Numbered from the stretch's first letter, positions 1 to 7,564 are shown. The stretch: 51,309 bases of DNA from Bacteroidales bacterium (GCA_017395245.1 JAFPVR010000067.1:1-51309), one strand, 5' to 3'. The notes: generated from the letters alone by a model not told the origin. A program made the numbers and translations.

Positions 1-312
1 GTCGGCGGCGTTGGCCTTAAGGGCAAGAGCGTCGTTCATTGCAGTCTTGTCAGCCTTAGCGTCGAGAGCGGTAGCCATATCAGCGGCATTGGCCTTGAGG
101 GCGAGAGCGTCGTTCACTTCGGTTTTAGTGTAAACGTCGGCAGCGTTGGCCTTAAGGGCAAGAGCGTCGTTCATTGCAGTCTTGTCAGCCTTAGCGTCGA
201 GAGCGGTAGCCATATCAGCGGCATTGGCCTTGAGGGCAAGAGCGTCGTTCACTTCGGTTTTAGTGTAAACGTCGGCAGCATTGGCCTTCAGTGCTAAGGC
301 TTCATTCATTGC
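1..312 (-). repeat. 135-bp tandem coding repeat (45 residues)
   Basis: The motif starting GTCGGC at position 1 recurs at 136 and in a diverged form at 271, giving a 135-bp period. It lies in frame in the repeat protein and encodes DVYTKTEVNDALALKANAAD followed by MATALDAKADKTAM. The first two copies are almost identical at the DNA level, which points to recent expansion or homogenisation. The array may continue beyond the left edge. Confidence 0.85.
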
Positions 313-1563
313 TGTGGTAGTGGCATATCCTTCCAAATCGGGTTTGTTTTGAATCTCGGAATAGTTGTAAACGGGTTTGTTGGCAGTTTTCGCCCATGCG
401 GGAACAGTCGGGTCGGTTTCGGCCGGCAGGGTGACGGAACCGCCATTAGGAGTCAGCGAGAGGGTGTTGCCGTTGAGGTTGAGGGTCTGGGCGACACCCG
501 TACCACCGCTACCACCACCGGCGAGATTGATGGTCTGATCGCCCGCTTGGTTCAAGGTAAAGCTGCCCACAAGAGCACCGTTCTGATTAATCGTGATGGT
601 GCTGTTGTGAATGTCGGAGGTGTTGGCCTTGGCTGCGAGGTCAGCGGCATCCGCTTTGTCACCGAGCAGGTTGTCGGTTTCGGCCTTGGTGTAGACATTG
701 TTGGCATCGGCCTTGGCTGCGAGGTCAGCGGCATCTGCTTTGTCATTGAGCAGGTTGTCGGTTTCAGCCTTGGTGTAAACATTGTTGGCATCGGCCTTGG
801 CTGCGAGGTCAGCGGCATCCGCTTTGTCATTGAGCAGGTTGTCGGTTTCGGCCTTGGTGTAGACATTGTTGGCATCGGCCTTGCCGTTGAGAGCGGCCTT
901 CACTGCGGCCGTATCGGCTTTGGCGCCGAGTGCGGTGTTCATGTCAGCAACCTTCGCATAGTCGGCGGCATCGGTGAGGCTGGCCACGGTGGTTGGAATA
1001 GTCGGAGTGTTCTGAATTTCGGAGTATTGGTAAACGGGCTTGGTGGTTTCCTTGGCCCATGCCGGGACGGTCGGGTCGGTTTCGGTGGTGATGAAGACGC
1101 TCAAGTCTGGCTTGTTCACGATATAAGCCTTGGATGCAGTGTTCGTCTCATTCCAGTCGGCTTGCACTTGGGAGAAGGAGCCGGAGGCATTGGCAGCCTG
1201 CAAGGCGTAAGGCACGGCGTTCACCGGGCTGCTGATGGTGGCCACGGTAGCGCTGCCGTTCTTGATGACGCTCTCAATGGTCGCGCCCTCCCAGTTCACG
1301 GCCGAGAGGTTGGTGCCGGAGGTCACGGTGCCTTCACCGATGGTCAGCACAATCAAACCGTTCTGGTTGCTCGTGGCGTTGTGCGTTTCCGCATACTGCA
1401 CCCCGTTGTTGGCGTTCAGGATGCTCACCTCCACCGTCAGCGCGGTGTTCACCACTAATTTGTTGTCGTTGTCGCGAACCACCGCCTGGTAGCTCAGTTT
1501 CTGCGCGAAAAGTCCTCCAACCAAGAGGAACATCATTGCGAAAAGGGTAAATAATTTTTTCAT
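1..1563 (-). CDS. Secreted repeat protein with tail-fibre-like repeats (3' end beyond window)
   Basis: The frame is open from an ATG at 1563 to base 1, giving at least 521 residues without a stop, so the C-terminus lies outside the window. It begins with a signal peptide (MKKLFTLFAMMFLLVGGLFAQ). Residues about 22-125 form a non-repetitive domain beginning KLSYQAVVRDNDNKLV, a type often found on Bacteroidales secreted proteins. Then come PAWAK..KPVY.YSEIQ..P segments, three 28-residue repeats carrying VYTKAETDNLL (about residues 224-315), and 45-residue repeats built of ALALKANAAD and DAKADKTAM from about residue 418. YTKAETD repeats are known from phage tail fibres and trimeric fibrous proteins, so I infer a surface fibre or stalk. 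It lies 112 bp downstream of the FISUMP gene with no clear terminator between them, so the two may be co-transcribed. The function is not known. Confidence 0.85.
   Translation of the reverse strand, partial: MKKLFTLFAMMFLLVGGLFAQKLSYQAVVRDNDNKLVVNTALTVEVSILNANNGVQYAETHNATSNQNGLIVLTIGEGTVTSGTNLSAVNWEGATIESVIKNGSATVATISSPVNAVPYALQAANASGSFSQVQADWNETNTASKAYIVNKPDLSVFITTETDPTVPAWAKETTKPVYQYSEIQNTPTIPTTVASLTDAADYAKVADMNTALGAKADTAAVKAALNGKADANNVYTKAETDNLLNDKADAADLAAKADANNVYTKAETDNLLNDKADAADLAAKADANNVYTKAETDNLLGDKADAADLAAKANTSDIHNSTITINQNGALVGSFTLNQAGDQTINLAGGGSGGTGVAQTLNLNGNTLSLTPNGGSVTLPAETDPTVPAWAKTANKPVYNYSEIQNKPDLEGYATTTAMNEALALKANAADVYTKTEVNDALALKANAADMATALDAKADKTAMNDALALKANAADVYTKTEVNDALALKANAADMATALDAKADKTAMNDALALKANAAD
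622..885 (-). repeat. 84-bp tandem coding repeat (28 residues), three copies
   Basis: The string GGCTGCGAGG recurs at 631, 715 and 799, an exact 84-bp spacing. Each unit encodes ADAADLAAK followed by ADANNVYTKAETDNLLNDK. The copies differ at only a few bases. The unit is shorter than, and distinct from, the 45-residue repeat nearer the left edge of the same gene. Confidence 0.85.
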
Positions 1564-1675
1564 TGCTTTTATTTTTTTTATTATTATTACTTTTTTCTTT
1601 TTTGAAAGGAATGTTTTGATGTCTACCGAGCTTTTGTCCCTTCAGGACATTAAGGTCTGGACATCAAGGATTGTT

Positions 1676-2665
1676 TTAGTGGTTGCGGACGCAGCGGATG
1701 CTCGCGCCGTCGTAGGCGCTGAGGGTGTTGGTGAGCAGGCCGTCGCAATAGTAGGCGCAGGTGTAGATGTGCGCGTGGGTGGTGAGGGTTGCGGGATCGT
1801 AGGTGCCGCTGTCGCTCCAGAAGTTGGCCTCGGTGCCAAGTCCTTCGTAACGAGGTATGCTGGCGTTGTATTTACCGGCAGGAACTGCCGTGAAGCCGGA
1901 GGCGTTGGTGTTGTCACCCGCATGAGGACCCATCCACAGGGTGGTGGCGTTCAGGGCGGGTGTGCTGACGGTGCCTAAGGCGGTCATCTCCACGGTGGTG
2001 GGGATGTGCCAGCCGTCGGGACAGGCGCCTTGCACAAAGCCGTCCACAGTGGCGGGGGCGTCGGAGCTGCCCTCAGCGAGGTTCACGGCACCGTACCAGG
2101 TGTAGAGCCGGCCGTAGAGGGGCAGGTTCGCGTTGTCGTCGTTGTAAATCCGGATGCCGGTGATGGCGGTGGTGCCGTCGGCATAGTGCGTGGCCTTGAG
2201 GTTCTCCTTGGTCCAGCAGTAGCCCGCCACTTGCACGGTCTGGTACTCGTTGAGGTCAACGTCGTAAACCAGGTCGCCACAGGCAAACGTTCCAAGCACC
2301 ACTAACCGGAGGGTGGTCATGGAGTCGTAGTTAAACTGGCTACCCAACTTGCTGTAGTTGGTGTCGTTGTAGGTGCCGGCCGCTGTGGATGCGTCGTAGG
2401 AGAAGTCGTTGTCGGAGTACCCTTCGCCCTCGTTGACGACGGCGTTGATTTTTGTGAGCGCCAGCTGCGACTGGCCGATGCCGAGGGTCGCGTTGTAGTC
2501 GGCCGTCTGCGCGAACTGCGAGAACGGTTGCCCGATGATGACCTCGGAGCCGGTGGTGGCGTCGATGCCGCCGCCCACCGCGAAGCCGTTGACGGTTTTC
2601 GGCGCTTGTGCCCCTGCCGCAAAGACCAGCAGCAGGAGGATGGAACAAATGCTTAAACGTTTCAT
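1676..2665 (-). CDS. Exported FISUMP-domain protein
   Basis: This is a 329-residue protein with a signal peptide (MKRLSICSILLLLVFAAGAQA). The N-terminal third (residues 20-130) carries a VGGGIDATTGSEVIIGQPF segment and has no clear family. Residues about 146-329 match the Fibrobacter succinogenes major paralogous (FISUMP) domain: YCWTKENLKATHYADG, GRLYTWYGAVN, CPDGWHIPT and the closing GASIRCVRN. FISUMP domains are common on secreted or surface proteins of Fibrobacteres and Bacteroidetes and have no established biochemical role. The start is the ATG before the signal peptide. A promoter match lies about 225 bp upstream, leaving a long leader. It is probably transcribed with the fibre-like gene that follows it on the minus strand. 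Confidence 0.85.
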   Translation of the reverse strand: MKRLSICSILLLLVFAAGAQAPKTVNGFAVGGGIDATTGSEVIIGQPFSQFAQTADYNATLGIGQSQLALTKINAVVNEGEGYSDNDFSYDASTAAGTYNDTNYSKLGSQFNYDSMTTLRLVVLGTFACGDLVYDVDLNEYQTVQVAGYCWTKENLKATHYADGTTAITGIRIYNDDNANLPLYGRLYTWYGAVNLAEGSSDAPATVDGFVQGACPDGWHIPTTVEMTALGTVSTPALNATTLWMGPHAGDNTNASGFTAVPAGKYNASIPRYEGLGTEANFWSDSGTYDPATLTTHAHIYTCAYYCDGLLTNTLSAYDGASIRCVRNH

Positions 2666-2842
2666 TGTTTTGATATTTTATTACTACTTATTTATTATTC
2701 TGGATTGAGATATTCTTGAAGGGTAAAGACAAAAGGAATCCAGCGGGTATTTTCCCGAAAGAAAAACCCTCCGTGAATTTCTGAAAACAAAGAAAATCGG
2801 TGCTAAAACGCAGCAAATCCGCCCTCCAGGGTTATAGTAACC

Positions 2843-2850
2843 GGGGGGGG
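2843..2850. repeat. Homopolymer tract of eight G (C8 on the gene strand)
   Basis: Eight consecutive G residues lie between the predicted promoter and the FISUMP start, in the otherwise unassigned 370-bp gap 2666-3035. Tracts of this length are prone to slippage. This one is in the leader, not in coding sequence. Apart from this tract, the promoter and the terminator downstream of 3036, I see nothing else in the gap. Confidence 0.7.
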
Positions 2851-2889
2851 TAATTGTCTGGTTCTTAATATGTTAGAAAGTGTATTTCT

Positions 2890-2921
2890 CAAAACTATAT
2901 AAAAACATCATTATAGGCAAA
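2890..2921 (-). promoter_or_regulatory. Bacteroidetes-type promoter upstream of the FISUMP gene
   Basis: On the minus strand, TTTG (2921-2918) is followed after 20 bp by TAGTTTTG (2897-2890). This fits the TTTG-N19-21-TAnnTTTG consensus of the Bacteroidetes primary sigma factor. Transcription would start near 2883, giving a leader of roughly 215 nt. Confidence 0.5.
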
Positions 2922-2964
2922 TATATATTTTTTTTCTTTGTTTAGTATAACAAAGAAAAAAAGA

Positions 2965-2990
2965 AACACCCTTCGAGAGCGAGGGGTGTT
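2965..2990 (-). terminator. Rho-independent terminator after the PD-(D/E)XK-like gene
   Basis: AACACCC (2965-2971) pairs with GGGTGTT (2984-2990) around a 12-nt loop. Read on the minus strand, the hairpin is followed by a T-rich run. It lies 45 bp beyond the stop of the gene at 3036-3788. Confidence 0.7.
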
Positions 2991-3035
2991 TTGTTAAAAA
3001 AAAGAGTCGGTGGGAAGAAGTTCGTGAGATGCTTG

Positions 3036-3788
3036 TCAGAAAGCTTTCGGCGGGATGGTCGGGTCGAGTAAGGTGAAGGTGTCCTCTCCTGTGAAAGGAA
3101 TCACGAAGAGTCCCTTTCTGCGGGCGAATGTGTCTGCTCCGTCGTTGAACTTGATGGCTGCGACGGCTCCGTATACCGTGCGGTCAGCGAGCCCCGGGAA
3201 ATACTCCTTGAACCGTTCCATCTGGCTCAGAAAGTAGCGCACGTCTTCTGCCGAGCAGGTCATCTTCACTTCTGTTGCCACCAATACGTGTCCGTTCTCG
3301 TACATCACGTCCACTTCCATCTTGTCCTCGCCCCACAGGTTCGCGGTGCGGCATTCCTGGCTTATGCGTTCTATCCCGATGTTCCTTTCCTTGAACAATT
3401 TCAGTGCAGTCGGTGTGCACAGGGCTTCAATCATTCGTCCCCATTTCGAGGAATTGTCCTCCCGTAGGCGCTTTATTTCCGCCAGGGTTTTGTTTATTTG
3501 TTCATTGGCCTCCTTGCGCTCTGCATCCCATTTGGCTTCGCGTTCTTTCCATTTGGCTTCGCGTTCCTTACGCTCGGCTTCCCATTTAGCTTCGCGCTCT
3601 CTGCGCTCGGCTTCCCATTTGGCGTCTTGTTCCCTGCGTTCGGCTTCCCATTTGGCATCGCGTTCTTTTTGTTCTTTGTAGTATTGCTCCGCCTTTTCGT
3701 CCATTTTGCGGTTGTTCTCCTTGATTGACTCCAGAAACGCCCCGAAGTCGGGAAACTGGATGTTCGACATGGTGGTTTGTGTGTTCAT
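3036..3788 (-). CDS. Coiled-coil protein with PD-(D/E)XK nuclease-like C-terminal domain
   Basis: The protein has 250 residues. Residues about 25-115 are a highly charged helix made of hendecads of the type DAKWEAERREQ, with one shortened unit, so a long coiled coil is expected. Residues about 116-250 resemble the DUF3782-type PD-(D/E)XK fold: MEVDVMYENG (D160) followed by VLVATEVK (E173, K175) gives the expected D...ExK catalytic spacing, with a later RRKGLFVIPF strand. Proteins of this kind are frequent in Bacteroidetes and cyanobacteria and their targets are unknown. There is no signal peptide. The start is ATG 3788, with ATG 3767 (MSNIQF) as an alternative. It has its own promoter and terminator, so it is a single-gene unit. 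Confidence 0.75.
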   Translation of the reverse strand: MNTQTTMSNIQFPDFGAFLESIKENNRKMDEKAEQYYKEQKERDAKWEAERREQDAKWEAERREREAKWEAERKEREAKWKEREAKWDAERKEANEQINKTLAEIKRLREDNSSKWGRMIEALCTPTALKLFKERNIGIERISQECRTANLWGEDKMEVDVMYENGHVLVATEVKMTCSAEDVRYFLSQMERFKEYFPGLADRTVYGAVAAIKFNDGADTFARRKGLFVIPFTGEDTFTLLDPTIPPKAF

Positions 3789-3823
3789 AGTTCTTTTTTT
3801 TTTGTAAGACTTTATTAACGCGG

Positions 3824-3831
3824 CAAAAATA
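3824..3831 (-). promoter_or_regulatory. -7 box (TATTTTTG) for the PD-(D/E)XK-like gene
   Basis: CAAAAATA on the plus strand reads TATTTTTG on the minus strand, preceded by an A/T block. It lies 36 bp upstream of the start codon. The same layout (A/T block, TAnnTTTG, GC) recurs upstream of several genes in this window. No matching -33 TTTG is visible. Confidence 0.55.
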
Positions 3832-4001
3832 CATTTTTTTCAAAATGAAACCATATCTGTTTAAAATATTTTTTCAAAATATGTTTTATGCAATTAACTG
3901 TTTGTTTTCTGCAAAAAACTGCTTTTTTTCTGCAAAAGGGGGTACCTTGTCCATTCTTTTGAGACACAAAAGTTGCATCTCTACGAAGGGGTACAACGAA
4001 A

Positions 4002-4029
4002 GAAGGCGCACCGTTGCCGATGCGCCTTC
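4002..4029 (-). terminator. Hairpin terminator candidate after the cDPGS-like gene
   Basis: GAAGGCGCA (4002-4010) pairs perfectly with TGCGCCTTC (4021-4029) around a 10-nt loop. On the minus strand a modest T-rich stretch follows. It lies beyond the 30-bp hairpin array downstream of the gene at 4188-5606, so it may not be the first 3' structure that RNA polymerase meets. Confidence 0.5.
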
Positions 4030-4046
4030 GCAGTTGTTGTAGGAGC

Positions 4047-4178
4047 ACCGCCATTCCTGGCGGTGGTTTTATGCGGCAGGAATGCCGCAATGGTTATAAT
4101 ATGCGGCAGGAATGCCACAATGTTTGTTATAAGCGGCAGGAATGCCACAATGTTTGTTATAAGCGGCAGGAATGCCGC
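4047..4178. repeat. 30-bp tandem hairpin array with ATTCCT/AGGAAT loops
   Basis: GCGGCAGGAATGCC recurs at 4073, 4103, 4133 and 4163, an exact 30-bp period. Each unit folds as GCGGC-AGGAAT-GCCGC, and two copies carry GCCAC with one mismatched pair. Just outside the array, ACCGCC-ATTCCT-GGCGGT (4047-4064) has the same loop on the other strand with a different but paired stem. The array lies between the cDPGS-like stop and its putative terminator. Together with the two hairpins and the promoter at 3824, this accounts for most of the 399-bp gap 3789-4187. Confidence 0.85.
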
Positions 4179-4187
4179 GGCTCCTAA

Positions 4188-5606
4188 TTATTTTTTGCGT
4201 CTTTTGGGTTTGAGGTTGTGTTTGGCGACGAATTCGTCCAACACTTCCTTGAGGGTCGGGGTGCCGATCTCCTGGAGTTCGTAACCAACCTTCACGACGG
4301 GTTGTTTGATCTTGATGAAGCGCGGCAGGTCGATGGGGGTACCGATGACGACGGCATCGCACGGGGTGTTGGCGATGGTCTTCTCGAGGTCCTTCATCTG
4401 TTGCTCGCCATAGCCCATAGCCGGCAGCAGAGTGCCGATGTTGGGATAGATCTGGAACGTCTCGGCGAGTTTGCCAACGACGTACGGGCGCGGGTCAACG
4501 AGTTCAGCACCGTGTTTCAGAGCGGCAACCGTACCGGCACCGATCTTCATCTCACCGTGGGTCAATGTGGGGCCGTCTTCAACGACGAGCACTTTCTTGC
4601 CCTTCAGCAGCTCGGGTTTGTCAACCGTGAGGGTGGAAGCGGCGTCGATTTGCTTGGCGTTGGGGTTGATGGCGCGCAGGTTGGCGCGGACGGTGTTGAT
4701 GTTCTCCAAAGAAGCGGAGTCGATCTTGTTGATGACGATGATGTCAGCCATGCGGGCGACAACTTCACCGGGATAGTAGCTCACCTCGGCACCGGGACGC
4801 AACGGGTCAGCAACGCCGATGGTCAAATCCGGAACATAGAACGGGAAGTCGTTGTTACCGCCGTCCCACAGCACGATGTCGCAGCCGTCGGGATCGTTCT
4901 CGGCACCAGCCATCTCAACCCACTTGCCGGTTTGAGGATCTTTGGTCTTGCCACCTTTGAGGATAGCTTCGTAGTCGACACCGGCGTAGATCACATTGCG
5001 TTTGGTGACCACGTGGGGTTCGTACTCTTCCATCTCCTCGATGGTGCAGTTTTGGTATTTGAGGTCGTCGACGCAAGCGAAGCGTTGGATGATCTGCTTG
5101 TTCAAATCGGGATCGTAAGGCATGGGGTGACGCACGGCGACCACTCTGAAGCCCATTCCGACGAGGTATTCGATGATCTTACGGGAAGTCTGGGACTTAC
5201 CGCAACCAGTACGGGTAGCACCGACAGCGATGACGGGCTTTTTGGATTTCACCATGGTGTCCTTCGGACCCATGAGCCAGAAGTTGGCGCCGGCGGCGTT
5301 CACGATGGCGCTGATCTTCATCACGTAGGCGTACGGCTTGTCGCTGTAAGCGAACACGCAGTCGTCGACGTCGTATTTCTTGATCAGTTCGGAGAGCTCA
5401 GCCTCGGGACGGATCGGAATACCTTGCGGGTAGAGATCCTCGCCGGCGAGTTCCTTCGGATACGTGCGGTCGTCAATGCCGGGGATTTGCTCGGCGGTGA
5501 AAGCCACCACGTTGTAGTTCTTGTTGTGACGGAAAAAGGTGTTGAAATTGTGGAAGTCTCTTCCAGCAGCACCGATGATGATCACATTTCTAACTTTTTT
5601 TCTCAT
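4188..5606 (-). CDS. Cyclic 2,3-diphosphoglycerate synthetase-like GTPase
   Basis: The protein has 472 residues, a usual length for the COG2403 family, named after the methanogen enzyme that closes 2,3-diphosphoglycerate to its cyclic form. Visible features are an N-terminal Rossmann-like segment (VIIIGAAGRDFHNF), a P-loop at residues 129-140 (GATRTGCGKSQT), a Walker-B-like DIVLWDGGNND (243-253) and a base-recognition-like VINKID (291-296). The C-terminus is very basic (KPKRRKK). Bacterial members are common but most lack a proven role, so the reaction here is inferred. It has its own promoter and appears to be a single-gene unit. Confidence 0.8.
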   Translation of the reverse strand: MRKKVRNVIIIGAAGRDFHNFNTFFRHNKNYNVVAFTAEQIPGIDDRTYPKELAGEDLYPQGIPIRPEAELSELIKKYDVDDCVFAYSDKPYAYVMKISAIVNAAGANFWLMGPKDTMVKSKKPVIAVGATRTGCGKSQTSRKIIEYLVGMGFRVVAVRHPMPYDPDLNKQIIQRFACVDDLKYQNCTIEEMEEYEPHVVTKRNVIYAGVDYEAILKGGKTKDPQTGKWVEMAGAENDPDGCDIVLWDGGNNDFPFYVPDLTIGVADPLRPGAEVSYYPGEVVARMADIIVINKIDSASLENINTVRANLRAINPNAKQIDAASTLTVDKPELLKGKKVLVVEDGPTLTHGEMKIGAGTVAALKHGAELVDPRPYVVGKLAETFQIYPNIGTLLPAMGYGEQQMKDLEKTIANTPCDAVVIGTPIDLPRFIKIKQPVVKVGYELQEIGTPTLKEVLDEFVAKHNLKPKRRKK

Positions 5607-5666
5607 AAATCTTTAATTTTTTTGAGGATTATAAATGAATTAGAGTTTCATCTTTTTTTGCGGGTG

Positions 5667-5674
5667 CAAAGGTA
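5667..5674 (-). promoter_or_regulatory. -7 box (TACCTTTG) for the cDPGS-like gene
   Basis: The minus strand reads TACCTTTG after an A/T-rich AAAAATTA block, about 60 bp upstream of the start codon. This matches TAnnTTTG. No -33 element is evident at the right distance. Confidence 0.6.
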
Positions 5675-5765
5675 TAATTTTTTTGCATACGGAGCACGTT
5701 CGGAAGATTTTTTTCCAAAACGGTGCCATTCTGTGCATTTTTGGGCTCTTCTCTCCTGTTGTGGA

Positions 5766-6890
5766 CTATGATTCCTTGATTCTGCACAAAAGCAAATCGC
5801 CACAGTTGGTTTTAACCTCTTCGAAAATTTCTCTGCAACGCTGTTCACTCATTTTGTTTTTCGTACCCACCGCTATCATATCCTTCAACGTGGGATCGCC
5901 CGTTCCATTGACAGATGTGGCGTGCTCTCCGTTATACCCCTCCGTACACCGCGTCAAATCGTATGCAGGCGCAAGATGCCAGGAATAATGTCCATTTCCA
6001 TTCTCTGAGACCATAAAACTGAAGTTCTTGCAGTGGTCGTCCTTGTTATCTGTCAAATAGTTAAAGACCATTCGGCGGAACAATTCCTCCACCTCTTTGG
6101 CACTTTGGGTAAGAAAACCTGTCAGCGCAAGCAAGTTTGTGTAATCGAGATACGGCATGGTCAACGACAGGCACAGCAATCCGCCAGCCGTCGCAATATG
6201 GACACGCTCGCCTGTCGGGGTAATATCGAAACGGCGTGTGGTGAAATAGCGATTGTTAATCAGCTTACAGTCAGGGACATTGATGCCGCATAGCTTGGCC
6301 ACCTCATTATAGTGGAGTTCCTGCTGACCGATGTCAACGGGGTCGTAGTAGTGACGGAATTTTATGAGCCAATGGCCTTCAGTATCGCTAAAGATGACCT
6401 TTGGACGGGCACCGCCGCTGTTTCCGCTTCTGTAAAGAAGCAAACCTGCATCAGTATCTTGTTGTTCCTTCAACACCTGCAATGCTTTCTCTTGAAGCAA
6501 GTCAAAATCAAGTGTATCAACTTCTTTAATTATCTTTTTTTCAGGATGATAGGTCAACGCACCCATACCGCCATTGCCAACGATACTCAATCTGTCGAGT
6601 GCAGAAAGGTCTGTGTCATTGATGCCTTCGTGCAACAACGTCTTGTGAAGCAGATAGCGACCGTAACCATCGGGAAGGCTGTCTTCAAAAATGCCGAAAT
6701 TGCCATGAAAAGGCTGATGCTTGGCAATAAACAAGCCTGTTTTCAAAGGGAGTTCCAGGGGTGATATGCTGAATCCGTCAGACAACCACGCGCTGTCATA
6801 CTCAAAAGCGCACAGACGGTCGTCGGGGGTGAGCGATAGCGTTCCGACTATTCTGTCGTGATATTTCACAGTTAATATATCCGTTTTCAT
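5766..6890 (-). CDS. HipA-family serine/threonine kinase toxin
   Basis: This is a 374-residue, single-chain HipA homologue. The N-terminal HipA_N-like segment (residues 3-110) includes DSLPDGYGRYLL (70-81). A glycine-rich loop, GNSGGARPK, lies at 156-164, and a lysine in WLIKF at 177. The catalytic loop NKDDHCKNF (282-290) is followed by the metal-binding PAYDLT (308-313). HipA toxins phosphorylate translation factors such as glutamyl-tRNA synthetase; the target here is unknown. The start codon overlaps the end of the antitoxin gene by 4 bp (ATGA), a typical translationally coupled hipBA layout. All kinase residues I can identify are present, so it is probably active. Confidence 0.9.
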   Translation of the reverse strand: MKTDILTVKYHDRIVGTLSLTPDDRLCAFEYDSAWLSDGFSISPLELPLKTGLFIAKHQPFHGNFGIFEDSLPDGYGRYLLHKTLLHEGINDTDLSALDRLSIVGNGGMGALTYHPEKKIIKEVDTLDFDLLQEKALQVLKEQQDTDAGLLLYRSGNSGGARPKVIFSDTEGHWLIKFRHYYDPVDIGQQELHYNEVAKLCGINVPDCKLINNRYFTTRRFDITPTGERVHIATAGGLLCLSLTMPYLDYTNLLALTGFLTQSAKEVEELFRRMVFNYLTDNKDDHCKNFSFMVSENGNGHYSWHLAPAYDLTRCTEGYNGEHATSVNGTGDPTLKDMIAVGTKNKMSEQRCREIFEEVKTNCGDLLLCRIKES

Positions 6891-7228
6891 TTCTTATAAG
6901 CTTTTGTTTTACCAGAATTTTTGCGTATTCGGGTCAGTTCCTCCATGGTTGCGTATTTGGGTGTGGCAAACAGCCCTTTGATTTCAGAGGCATATCCCAA
7001 CGCCGTTGCCAATCCTATCAGGTTTTTCAGCGAAATAAGACCCTTTTGCTCGAAGCGCACCACGTTGCTCACGGCGACTCCCGCACGTTCGGACACCTCC
7101 TCGCGCGTCAGCCCCTTCTCCACCCTGCGATGGCGAAAATCATTGGCAATCTGCCTGCCCACATGGTCGGCATCTTCCAGCAAATAGCTCTCAAGAACTG
7201 ATAACATATTGTCCATTTCCTTATACAT
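6887..7228 (-). CDS. HipB-like antitoxin with XRE helix-turn-helix
   Basis: This is a 113-residue DNA-binding protein. Residues about 24-80 form an XRE-type helix-turn-helix (RRVEKGLTREEVSERAGVAV followed by SNVVRFEQKG). The tail is lysine-rich. It lies directly upstream of and overlaps the HipA-like gene, so by family analogy it should neutralise the kinase and repress the pair. ATG 7228 is the first start; ATG 7213 (MDNMLSV) is possible. A -7 promoter box lies about 32 bp upstream. Confidence 0.88.
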   Translation of the reverse strand: MYKEMDNMLSVLESYLLEDADHVGRQIANDFRHRRVEKGLTREEVSERAGVAVSNVVRFEQKGLISLKNLIGLATALGYASEIKGLFATPKYATMEELTRIRKNSGKTKAYKK

Positions 7229-7259
7229 AGCACAAAAACAACTAAAATATTATCAGCTG

Positions 7260-7267
7260 CAAAGGTA
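7260..7267 (-). promoter_or_regulatory. -7 box (TACCTTTG) for the hipBA-like pair
   Basis: The minus strand reads TACCTTTG 32 bp upstream of the antitoxin start. A TTTG at 7293-7290 lies 22 bp further upstream, close to the expected -33 spacing. The element sits between the stop of the small membrane protein gene at 7280 and the antitoxin gene. Confidence 0.6.
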
Positions 7268-7279
7268 CACTTTTTTTGA

Positions 7280-7564
7280 TTATGTCGGCCAAAAAATCCA
7301 CACCAACAATATCACCTGCACCACCAGAATCGCCGGCACGCCATAGCGGAACTTCTTGTGCTGGGTCTTGTGGTGCCACACGCGCATTCCTAACCACGCG
7401 CCGACGCTGCCGCCGATCATCGCCATTCCGAGCAGCACACTCTCGGGAATCCTCCACCGCGCCCGCTTCGCCTTCCACTTGTCGATGCCGTAGAGAAGGA
7501 AGGTGAAGAGGTTGATGATTACGAGGGAAAAGACAATGACTGTGGAAATTGGAGTATCATTCAT
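7280..7564 (-). CDS. DUF1294 small membrane protein
   Basis: This 94-residue protein has an N-terminal membrane helix (VIVFSLVIINLFTFLLYGID), the DUF1294 signature YGIDKWKAKRARWRIPES, a glycine-rich middle segment (LLGMAMIGGSVGAWLGM) and a C-terminal helix. The motif KxQHKKFRYGVP is also typical of the family. DUF1294 proteins are small inner-membrane proteins of unknown function. The gene lies between the HipBA-like pair and a YjdF-like gene on the same strand. Confidence 0.85.
   Translation of the reverse strand: MNDTPISTVIVFSLVIINLFTFLLYGIDKWKAKRARWRIPESVLLGMAMIGGSVGAWLGMRVWHHKTQHKKFRYGVPAILVVQVILLVWIFWPT

Noticed and set aside
1-312. CRISPR or intergenic satellite repeat
   Set aside because: The 135-bp units are in frame with the secreted repeat protein and encode regular 45-residue repeats without stops.
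349-1458. Plus-strand open frame of 369 codons rich in glycine and valine
   Set aside because: It lies opposite the repeat protein, which has a signal peptide and recognisable repeat motifs; the frame is the antisense of those repeats.
4073-4178. CRISPR array candidate
   Set aside because: The whole 30-bp unit repeats, with no unique spacers and no cas genes nearby.
3973-4284. Possible small protein with ten-residue repeats (GRNATMFVIS) over the 30-bp array
   Set aside because: The repeats are open in frames on both strands simply because the period is 30 bp; hairpins explain the array better and there is no promoter or signal for a gene.
4218-5771. Plus-strand open frame of 517 codons
   Set aside because: It is antisense to the cDPGS-like gene, which has clear P-loop and NKID motifs. 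No domain, promoter or sensible start is visible on the plus strand.
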